Shown here: piece by piece, positions 33,630-39,778 of the stretch
Layout of the letters: each line of letters starts with the position of its first letter
How positions within the stretch are numbered: the first letter of the stretch is position 1
Assembly: GCA_937967625.1 (NCBI GenBank)
Contig: CALCJP010000127.1
Coordinates: 1-45,968 of the forward strand
DNA: 45,968 nucleotides
From: an uncultured Saprospiraceae bacterium
GTDB lineage: Bacteria; Bacteroidota; Bacteroidia; Chitinophagales; Saprospiraceae
Reading direction: 5' to 3'
The notes under the pieces: model-generated
The model's database searches: none
Told to the model about the DNA's origin: nothing
Seen by the model: only the letters and a program-made list of their open reading frames with translations
Made by a program: the position numbers and the translations under genes

Positions 33630-34144
33630 GGTTTGAAGTCAATTTTCTTTTCCAAATAATCCACATATCTCACATCTCCTAATCTGAACTTGAAAGGAAT
33701 TTTAGCGGCTTTTTCTATTTGCACTTCGACTTTGCAAAAGAAAGCTAAGTCATTGTAGGAATATGCTTTTGGCTGTGCCGTTGGGCAGTAGCTTTTATTG
33801 AGAATGGAATATTTTAGTTGAAGTGGATTGAGGAGGGCTGATTTAAGGGTATCTGATTTTTCGAAGGAAGTCGATTGCGCATTTGCCGAAAGGCAAAAGA
33901 AAAAAGGAAGGGCTAATGTGAGGACAATCGTTTTAAAGAAATTATTTTTTTTTAAGAGATCAGTGGTGGGACGATTTGGAGTCGTGCCGCCACAATTGCT
34001 ACTTCTCGTGGCACGAGTAATTTCCGCAGTATTTTTTGCCAGTTTGAGCCTCGTCTCCTGATAAGGGACGATGCGACACAAATGAACACATCGTCCCCTT
34101 TGGGAGACGATACTCAAATTAGTGTTTTTGTTGAGCTGTCTCAT
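33626..34144 (-). CDS. Secreted protein with repeat-derived N-terminus
   Basis: 172 residues if it starts at the ATG at 34144, which overlaps the methyltransferase stop (ATGA). But the first 65-70 codons run through the 75-bp palindrome (34043-34118) and further repeats (33963-34017), and only then comes a normal signal peptide (KKNNFFKTIVLTLALPFFF...ANAQ). No ATG, GTG or TTG in frame lies near that signal. The mature part (about 80 residues, with SYNDLAFFCKVEVQIEKAAKIPFKFRLGDVRYVDYLEKK) matches nothing I know. Either the start was separated from the gene by repeats or translation uses an unusual codon. Confidence 0.5.
   Translation of the reverse strand: MRQLNKNTNLSIVSQRGRCVHLCRIVPYQETRLKLAKNTAEITRATRSSNCGGTTPNRPTTDLLKKNNFFKTIVLTLALPFFFCLSANAQSTSFEKSDTLKSALLNPLQLKYSILNKSYCPTAQPKAYSYNDLAFFCKVEVQIEKAAKIPFKFRLGDVRYVDYLEKKIDFKP
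33882..33897. repeat. Perfect GAAA-loop hairpin in signal-peptide region
   Basis: TTTGCC-GAAA-GGCAAA, perfect 6-bp stem, encoding the cleavage region (F-C-L-S-A-N-A) of the secreted protein on the minus strand. Confidence 0.75.
33963..34017. repeat. Two further palindromes
   Basis: GTGGTGGGACGA pairs with TCGTGCCGCCAC (33963-33993) at 10 of 12 positions; CTCGTGGCACGAG (34005-34017) is a second small palindrome. They belong to neither main family. Confidence 0.6.
34043..34118. repeat. 75-bp palindromic element, copy 4
   Basis: Begins TTTGAGCCTCGTCTCC and ends GGGAGACGATACTCAAA. It lies inside the open frame of the secreted protein, 26 bases after the ATG. Confidence 0.85.
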
Positions 34145-35298
34145 TCTTTCCCTTTTTCAATTAAATGATCAATTCGCTTGCCAGCAAACATTTCAAACTT
34201 CTGAAATTTACATTCCAACTTTCCATTGTAGAGTGTTGTCTTTTTGGAAGGTCTTAACCCAACGCTTTTGAGGGCATCTTTGTTTGAAGAAATCATCCAA
34301 GCTGTCCATCCGGCGAAAGTTTGTTTTAGGTGGTCACCAATTTCTTTATAAAAAGCGGCGATGTCTTCATCTGGCATTCGCTCATCATACGGAGGATTCA
34401 TGATGATAAGTCCTCTTTCTGCTGGCGGCTCTATTTGAAAAAAGTCCTTTCTGTCGAGGTCGATGAAATCATCTACGCCGACTAACATCGCATTTTTGCG
34501 GGTGTAGTGTCGTGCTTGCGGATCTTTATCAAAAGCAAAAATCGGCACTTCTACGTCTTTGATTTTTGCTTTTGCTTCCTCAACAACCTCATCCCAAATT
34601 GCTTTATCAAAATCTTTCCATGAGTGGAATGCAAAACGCTCTCGTAGGACTTGTGCAGGAATATTTTTAACCAACATAGCTGCTTCGATAGGAATCGTGC
34701 CAGAGCCACACATCGGGTCAAAAAATGGAGTCGAGCCATCCCACCCGGAGAGCTTTATCATGCCAGCTGCAAGCACTTCGTTGATGGGCGCGACGCCAGT
34801 GTTTAGGCGATAGCCCCTTCTATGCAATGAATCTCCTGAGCTATCTAAAGCGATGGAGCATTGGTCTTCTTGAATGTGTAGGTTGAGACGAATGTCAGGA
34901 TTCTTAACATCGATGCTCGGACGAATGCCTGTTCTATTACGAAATTGATCGACGATGGCGTCTTTCGCTTTTAGAGAAATATATTTAGAGTGTGTGAAAT
35001 ATTTCGACCTGACGGCAGCATTGATTGCGAAGGTGCGGTCTGGGTTCATCACTTCTGACCAGTCAAATTCCATGACTTTCTTGTAGAAGTGATTTTCGTG
35101 TCGCGCTCGAAAATTGTAGAAAGGAACCAAAATTCGAATGGCGGTTCGCAACTCATAGTTGGCGCGATAGAGCACTTTTTTATCTCCCTCAAACTCGACG
35201 GCTCGGGTTGCTTTTTGAATATTGGTCGCGCCGATTTGAGTTAGTTCATCAACTAACAAATCTTCGAGACCGTGCATGGTTTTGGCTACTAATTTCAT
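34141..35298 (-). CDS. THUMP-domain rRNA methyltransferase, RlmL type
   Basis: 385 residues. N-terminal THUMP domain (about 1-165) and a Rossmann methyltransferase with DPMCGSGT (194-201) and NPPY (301-304), the motif of N-methyltransferases. It resembles the N-terminal half of RlmL (23S m2G2445). Bacteroidota usually have this half alone, as I recall. First gene of the ATGA-linked set ending in hutI. Confidence 0.9.
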   Translation of the reverse strand: MKLVAKTMHGLEDLLVDELTQIGATNIQKATRAVEFEGDKKVLYRANYELRTAIRILVPFYNFRARHENHFYKKVMEFDWSEVMNPDRTFAINAAVRSKYFTHSKYISLKAKDAIVDQFRNRTGIRPSIDVKNPDIRLNLHIQEDQCSIALDSSGDSLHRRGYRLNTGVAPINEVLAAGMIKLSGWDGSTPFFDPMCGSGTIPIEAAMLVKNIPAQVLRERFAFHSWKDFDKAIWDEVVEEAKAKIKDVEVPIFAFDKDPQARHYTRKNAMLVGVDDFIDLDRKDFFQIEPPAERGLIIMNPPYDERMPDEDIAAFYKEIGDHLKQTFAGWTAWMISSNKDALKSVGLRPSKKTTLYNGKLECKFQKFEMFAGKRIDHLIEKGKE

Positions 35299-35352
35299 TT
35301 TTTACTTTAAAGAAGTGAGAGACAAGACATAAGAGTCAAGACTATTCGCAAT

Positions 35353-35360
35353 CAAAGATA
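35353..35360 (-). promoter_or_regulatory. Possible -7 element of the methyltransferase operon
   Basis: TATCTTTG on the minus strand fits TAnnTTTG, 54 bases before the start; no -33 element seen. Confidence 0.35.
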
Positions 35361-35434
35361 GGAGTAAAAATTTACTCTGAATTTATTCCTCCGCCCCTGC
35401 CGCGTTGGAGGCAAGAGCGATTTGTCCTAATAAA

Positions 35435-35454
35435 ATTTTGCCGAAAGGCAAAAT
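35435..35454. repeat. Perfect 20-nt GAAA-loop hairpin
   Basis: ATTTTGCC-GAAA-GGCAAAAT, an 8-bp stem, the most extended GCC-stem copy. It lies in the 314-base gap between Rpb6 and the methyltransferase. Apart from this, the terminator at 35557, the hairpin at 35591 and the -7-like site, I see nothing in that gap. Confidence 0.82.
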
Positions 35455-35556
35455 ATTCTGAGCGACCGGAAATTAGATAGATTGAAGATTGCATGATGGC
35501 AAATAATATTTTGTCAAATTTTAGAACCAATCACCCTGCGTCGGAGGGAGCAAACT

Positions 35557-35593
35557 AAAATGGGGTTGCCCTCCTAAAAGAACAACCCCATTT
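35557..35593 (-). terminator. Intrinsic terminator of the bamD-rpoZ operon
   Basis: AATGGGGTTG (35559-35568) pairs with CAACCCCATT (35583-35592); on the minus strand the stem is followed by TTAGTTTG. Confidence 0.75.
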
Positions 35594-35608
35594 TCACGAA
35601 AGTGAAAA
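35591..35608. repeat. GAAA-loop hairpin, CAC stem
   Basis: TTTTCAC-GAAA-GTGAAAA, a perfect 7-bp stem of the CAC class, just after the rpoZ stop. Confidence 0.8.
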
Positions 35609-35612
35609 AAGA

Positions 35613-35954
35613 CTATTTTTTGTCTTTGTAATTATCTTTTACTTGGAAGTGCAATTCGCCATCAAAAAACTCTTCTGTTGCGATTTTTGCCGGATTGGGC
35701 AAGCGCTCGTAGAATTTTGAAATTTCGATTTGCTCTTTGTTTTCGGTGATTTCTTCAATCGTTTCAGGATTGATTGCGAATTCATCCAATTTGTCCACCA
35801 ACTCTTTTTTGAGATCAACGCTCAATTGGTTCGCACGTTTAGAAATCACTACTAATGCTTCATAGATATTGCCCGTATCTTTTACGAAACGTTTGATATT
35901 TTGAGCAGAAATGTTTGGGTCAACGCCCTGCACCTTTGTTTTGATATCGCTCAT
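35613..35954 (-). CDS. rpoZ: RNA polymerase omega subunit, Rpb6 type
   Basis: 113 residues. NIYEALVVISKRANQLSVDLKKEL near the N-terminus is the Rpb6/omega helix motif typical of Bacteroidota. It helps assemble RNA polymerase. It overlaps the end of bamD by 35 bases in another frame, so it is translated after BamD. In many relatives coaBC follows; here the gene after it is a methyltransferase beyond a terminator. Confidence 0.88.
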   Translation of the reverse strand: MSDIKTKVQGVDPNISAQNIKRFVKDTGNIYEALVVISKRANQLSVDLKKELVDKLDEFAINPETIEEITENKEQIEISKFYERLPNPAKIATEEFFDGELHFQVKDNYKDKK

Positions 35955-36762
35955 CTTCTAAAGATTTTATTTTATTATTTGATTTATCCAACATCGAAGT
36001 CACTTTGTTTCGATATTCAGATTTGGAATATTTTTTCAAAAACTCTTTTGAGTATTTCTTAACGGATTCGTATCGTTCTAATTGTTTGGTAACAACACTA
36101 TTCTCAGCAAGTTGAAAAGTGGAGTTAGCTAAAAGGAACCGAATGTATTCACCGTTTTTCGTTTCGGGATAATCTTTTAGCAGATTTTCACCTACCAAAA
36201 CCGCTGCCTGATACTGGCGCAAGTCAAAATATAGTTGCGCTTCGTTGAGCGCTTTTTGCTCCATTTTGACGCGAAGCTCATCTATCAATTGATTTGCTTG
36301 AGCTACTTTGTCACTTTCTGGAAAGGTATTGATAAACAATTGAAAATTTTCAATTGCTTTTTCAGTACTGGTTTGTTCTAACTTGGCATTTGGCGAAAGC
36401 TGATAATTCGCGTAAGCAGACATGAAATCTGCATCTTCTCTCAAAGCACTATTCGGAAACGTCGTCGTGAAGTTTTTAAAATAGTAAGAAGCAAGCACAT
36501 ACTGCTTGTCAAAATAGTAGGTGTTGGCATACTTGAAGTAAATATCTTCCAACTCTGCTTTTCCTCGATAGCTCGGGATGATGAGTTCAAACAACGCCTG
36601 CGCTTTGATGTAGCGTTCGGCTTCGTAATACTCAAAAGCTTTTTTATAAATCAAATCTACATCGCCACTGGTTCGAACTTTTTCGAAATCCGTCTTGCAG
36701 CTCGTCACTAAAACGAGGAGTAAAGACACCAAAAAGAACCAATTGATTAAGCCTTTCTTCAT
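35920..36762 (-). CDS. bamD: Outer-membrane assembly lipoprotein BamD
   Basis: 280 residues. Lipoprotein signal with a T-S-C lipobox at about 20-22, then five TPR-like repeats (DLIYKKAFEYYEAERYIKAQALFELI, DIYFKYANTYYFDKQYVLASYYF and so on). It helps BamA insert barrel proteins into the outer membrane. On the minus strand a TAATTTTG lies 9-16 bases before the ATG, a possible promoter with almost no leader. Confidence 0.92.
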   Translation of the reverse strand: MKKGLINWFFLVSLLLVLVTSCKTDFEKVRTSGDVDLIYKKAFEYYEAERYIKAQALFELIIPSYRGKAELEDIYFKYANTYYFDKQYVLASYYFKNFTTTFPNSALREDADFMSAYANYQLSPNAKLEQTSTEKAIENFQLFINTFPESDKVAQANQLIDELRVKMEQKALNEAQLYFDLRQYQAAVLVGENLLKDYPETKNGEYIRFLLANSTFQLAENSVVTKQLERYESVKKYSKEFLKKYSKSEYRNKVTSMLDKSNNKIKSLEDERYQNKGAGR

Positions 36763-36806
36763 AAGGGGCGCAAAATTAACAGGATTATTGAAATTTTTCT
36801 GATTTT

Positions 36807-36822
36807 TTTGCCTTTCGGCAAA
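36807..36822. repeat. Perfect GAAA-loop hairpin, GCC stem
   Basis: TTTGCC-TTTC-GGCAAA in the gap between divergent bamD and DUF3137 genes. Confidence 0.78.
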
Positions 36823-36914
36823 TGGCGAATCGCCTGCGTAAAAGACTAAATTTCAGAGGAATTGGTTGGTTGATATTTTTTTTCTCAAATTTGAGCGTCC
36901 ATACATGAGATTCA

Positions 36915-37847
36915 ATGACACCAAATAAGCTACAAGAGTTTCGGATTTTTTACAATCACACCATCCATCCTGAGTTGATGCGTATGGAGAAGAAGCGCAA
37001 GCGATTACTCAATTTGTTCTTCCTTTCCATATTGTTTGTGGCTGTCATCATGGGGTTGAGTTTTTTTCTTGACATCTTAACCGTCACGCTGTTTTTGTTT
37101 ATTCCGGTTGGGTTTTATATGACTTATTTGGTCTATCAATTCCGAAAGTTTAAAGACACTTTCAAGCCCAATGTCATCAATTTGGTTTTAGACTTCATGG
37201 ATAACGATGTCAACTACGGCACTTTGAAATATGACGAAAACAAAGCCATCCCTAAAAAAGAATTTTTAGCAAGCAGAATTTTTGTCACTCCAGCCAACGA
37301 ATACAAGGGTGAAGATTACATCGAAGGAAGGTTGGGCGAACTTCCATTCGAAATGTGCGAACTCAATGTCCGCGAGTTTTCGAAAGTAAGGACGCGACTC
37401 AACTATGTTTTCAGAGGCGTATTCATGCATGCGACGATGAATCAAAACATTTTGGGGAAGATACTCATCTTGCCACGCGAGTTTCGCCAATACCTCACTC
37501 GCTCAATTAAAGGCTTTAACGTACTCGGCGGAAGAAGTGTCGATGACCAACTCGGCAACCAAAACTTCACTGAGGCGTTTTTGACGTATGCGACCGAAGA
37601 CGCTCCTTTTCGATCTTTGCTCTCGCCCGAAATGCAGCAAGCCATTTTGGAATATAAACAGCGAACTAAAAAAGAGATTTACATGTCGATAATCGGCAAA
37701 GAGATCTACATCGCCGTTACCGAAGACAAGGATTTATTGGAGCCTTTCATTTTTCAGTCGAATGTCAGTTTTGATTTGATTCGAGAGTTTTTTGAAGACA
37801 TTCAATTGATGATTCAAATAGTCGCTGAGTTTGATGAGAAGAATTAA
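36915..37847 (+). CDS. DUF3137 membrane protein
   Basis: 310 residues. Two adjacent transmembrane helices (about 29-52 and 54-72), then a cytosolic beta-rich domain with FEMCELNVREFSKVR and NVLGGRSVDDQLGNQNF, and a C-terminal helix. This fits DUF3137, a family of unknown function. ATG at 36915. Confidence 0.8.
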   Translation: MTPNKLQEFRIFYNHTIHPELMRMEKKRKRLLNLFFLSILFVAVIMGLSFFLDILTVTLFLFIPVGFYMTYLVYQFRKFKDTFKPNVINLVLDFMDNDVNYGTLKYDENKAIPKKEFLASRIFVTPANEYKGEDYIEGRLGELPFEMCELNVREFSKVRTRLNYVFRGVFMHATMNQNILGKILILPREFRQYLTRSIKGFNVLGGRSVDDQLGNQNFTEAFLTYATEDAPFRSLLSPEMQQAILEYKQRTKKEIYMSIIGKEIYIAVTEDKDLLEPFIFQSNVSFDLIREFFEDIQLMIQIVAEFDEKN

Positions 37848-37854
37848 TAGTTGG

Positions 37855-37948
37855 ATTTCGAGAGATCGAGACTTCGGGATTTCGCGAAGACTTGTCCCGA
37901 ACTTGCTTCGGGAGCGAAATCAAATTCTCGAACTCCCGATCTCTCAGT
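37855..37948. repeat. Imperfect inverted repeat with nested long form
   Basis: Outer arms GAGAGATCGAGACTTCG and CGAACTCCCGATCTCTC pair at most positions, as in the copy at 22741. In its centre lies a perfect long-form repeat at 37879-37920: outer arms ATTTCGC/GCGAAAT, spacer GAAGACTTG, inner stem TCCCGAA/TTCGGGA. It lies between DUF3137 and lpxK. Confidence 0.83.
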
Positions 37949-37968
37949 ACCCCGACCTCTAAAATAAA

Positions 37969-39036
37969 ATGGTTCAAAACGCACTTTTAAAAATATTGCT
38001 TCTTCCTTTCTCCTTGCTCTATGGGTTGGGGATTAATATTCGTAATTTCTTCTATCGGACGGGGTTGTTGAAAGGTATTGTCTTCAACATACCAGTGATT
38101 TCGGTAGGCAATTTATCTATTGGCGGTACGGGCAAAACGCCTCACATTGAGTACCTGATTCGTTTGCTGAAAGATTATATTGAAGTGGCGACTTTAAGTC
38201 GTGGCTACCAACGAAAGACGAAAGGCTACCTAAAAGTGCAACCCAGCTTCAACGCAAATCAATCAGGTGATGAGCCATTGCAATTTGCTCGAAAGTTTCC
38301 TGATGTGTTAGTGACGGTGGGGGAAGATCGTTCCTTTGCGATACCCAAAATCATGCAGCAAAACCCCGAAACGCAAGTCATCCTTTTAGATGATGCGTTT
38401 CAGCATCTGAGCGTCAAGCCTGGTTTGAATATTCTTCTTACTGAATACGAGCGCCCCTTTACAGAAGATTTTCTTTTGCCAACTGGACGCTTGCGCGAAT
38501 GGCGTTCTGCATACAGCCGCGCCGATGTGATTGTGGTCTCAAAGTGCCCATTTGATTTGACCGAAGAAGCGAAAGAAGCTATGCGAAAAGAGATTCGTCC
38601 GATGTCGCATCAAAAACTATTTTTCTCTCGCTATGACTATGGCAATCCATATTACATGCTCAATTGGCAGCAACAGTTTCAATTGCAGCCCGATTGGGAT
38701 GTGTTGGTGATTTGTGCGATTGCCAATACCGACTACCTTTTAGATTATCTCAAACCTCGCGTCAACTCCGTCAAAACCCTCGAATTTGAAGATCATCATT
38801 ACTTCACGAGCTATGATTTGGGGCGATTGCAAGACACTTTTGAAAAAATCGACTCCGACAAAAAAGTCATCATCACCACCGAAAAAGACGCTATGCGCCT
38901 CGAATTGCACAAAGACTTTTTGGTGGAAAGCCGTTTGCCAATTTTAGCGCTGCCGGTAGAGGTCGGTTTTATGTTTGATGAAAAAACGGATTTTGATGAG
39001 TTGATTCAGCAGTTTCTTTTGGAGTTTAAGGTGTGA
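37969..39036 (+). CDS. lpxK: Tetraacyldisaccharide 4'-kinase
   Basis: 355 residues. Phosphorylates the lipid A precursor at the 4' position; inner-membrane associated by its N-terminal helix (about 8-25). Walker A VGNLSIGGTGKTP (47-58), LDDAFQHLSVKPGLNILLTE (about 140-160) and TTEKDAMRL near the end are typical. ATG at 37969. No repeats fall inside. Confidence 0.95.
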   Translation: MVQNALLKILLLPFSLLYGLGINIRNFFYRTGLLKGIVFNIPVISVGNLSIGGTGKTPHIEYLIRLLKDYIEVATLSRGYQRKTKGYLKVQPSFNANQSGDEPLQFARKFPDVLVTVGEDRSFAIPKIMQQNPETQVILLDDAFQHLSVKPGLNILLTEYERPFTEDFLLPTGRLREWRSAYSRADVIVVSKCPFDLTEEAKEAMRKEIRPMSHQKLFFSRYDYGNPYYMLNWQQQFQLQPDWDVLVICAIANTDYLLDYLKPRVNSVKTLEFEDHHYFTSYDLGRLQDTFEKIDSDKKVIITTEKDAMRLELHKDFLVESRLPILALPVEVGFMFDEKTDFDELIQQFLLEFKV

Positions 39037-39140
39037 GAAATTTGGAGGAAAGAAAGGTGCGGCGGAAGAAGTAAATCGGATTCTTGACCAAATCATATTC
39101 TTGAATCGTAAACTTGAAAAAATCAGAAAAGAAAAAAATA

Positions 39141-39470
39141 ATGAATAATCTACCTGAAAACATGCTTGAAAAAATAAATCAGGATTTTGCGGAAATTCAT
39201 AAAGCAATTGAGAGCGGTAATCTTTCAGATAATGCGCTTGAAAGCGTTTTTGACTTCTCAAAGAAAGTTGAATTAGAAGGCTATAAGGCGAAATTTGCTA
39301 TTGAATTAGAAGTACTATTCGAAACATCTCCTTCTCTTACTTCAAAAATAGTTTTGGAAAGAATATTGACGGCGCTTCCTGTTGATATTACACCTTCCTT
39401 TCTTCCGGTATTAGCAGCTTTTGTTGTTGAAAAATGGGAGGTTTTGACTTATAGGAAATCAGCTGCTTAA
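39141..39470 (+). CDS. Small hypothetical protein
   Basis: 109 residues from the ATG at 39141 (a TTG at 39114 would add nine basic residues). Alpha-helical (MLEKINQDFAEIHKAIESG, ELEGYKAKFAIELEVLFE), with two short hydrophobic stretches at about 80-100. No family recognised. Alone between lpxK and the repeat cluster. Confidence 0.55.
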   Translation: MNNLPENMLEKINQDFAEIHKAIESGNLSDNALESVFDFSKKVELEGYKAKFAIELEVLFETSPSLTSKIVLERILTALPVDITPSFLPVLAAFVVEKWEVLTYRKSAA

Positions 39471-39483
39471 TACCTTTTCTCAA

Positions 39484-39500
39484 TTTTCACTTTCGTGAAA
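39484..39500. repeat. GAAA-loop hairpin, CAC stem
   Basis: TTTTCAC-TTTC-GTGAAA, inverted relative to the copy at 39668. Between them lies the 143-bp element. Confidence 0.78.
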
Positions 39501-39507
39501 TGCACTC

Positions 39508-39523
39508 ATTTCGCGAAAGCAAA
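39508..39523. repeat. GAAA-loop hairpin, CGC stem (one base lost)
   Basis: ATTTCGC-GAAA-GC-AAAA, missing one G of the usual GCGAAA arm. Confidence 0.6.
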
Positions 39524-39666
39524 ATGTACCTCAGGCTTCCAGCCTGAGACCATGTAGAAAGTGAAAAAAACTAATTTACACATTCAAATTCCAACCTGTT
39601 TACATCAAACACCACTGCATCGTTTTTTTAGGGAACAGTTGTTTAGGCTGGAAGCCTGAAGTACAT
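39524..39666. repeat. 143-bp element with 22-bp terminal inverted repeats
   Basis: Ends ATGTACCTCAGGCTTCC... and ...GAAGCCTGAAGTACAT match at 21 of 22 positions in inverted orientation. The inside holds no open frame. MITE-like or a composite of two TCAGGCT-TCC-AGCCTGA hairpins. It fills most of the 308-base gap before pheT; apart from the hairpins and the -7 site, I see nothing more there. Confidence 0.72.
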
Positions 39667-39667
39667 A

Positions 39668-39683
39668 TTTCACGAAAGTGAAA
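39668..39683. repeat. GAAA-loop hairpin, CAC stem
   Basis: TTTCAC-GAAA-GTGAAA, perfect 6-bp stem. Confidence 0.8.
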
Positions 39684-39693
39684 AAAATCATTT

Positions 39694-39707
39694 TTGGCGA
39701 AAGCCAA
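39694..39707. repeat. GAAA-loop hairpin, GGC stem
   Basis: TTGGC-GAAA-GCCAA: the stem is the reverse of the GCC class, still perfectly paired. Confidence 0.7.
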
Positions 39708-39738
39708 CCTCACCAATACTTGAAAGCAACCAAATCAT

Positions 39739-39746
39739 TACCTTTG
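39739..39746 (+). promoter_or_regulatory. Probable pheT -7 promoter element
   Basis: TACCTTTG fits TAnnTTTG, 32 bases before the ATG. A TTG at 39720-39722 may be the -33 element, slightly too close. Confidence 0.5.
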
Positions 39747-39778
39747 CAGCCATTTTCAAAAATAGAAGAATCGTATAA

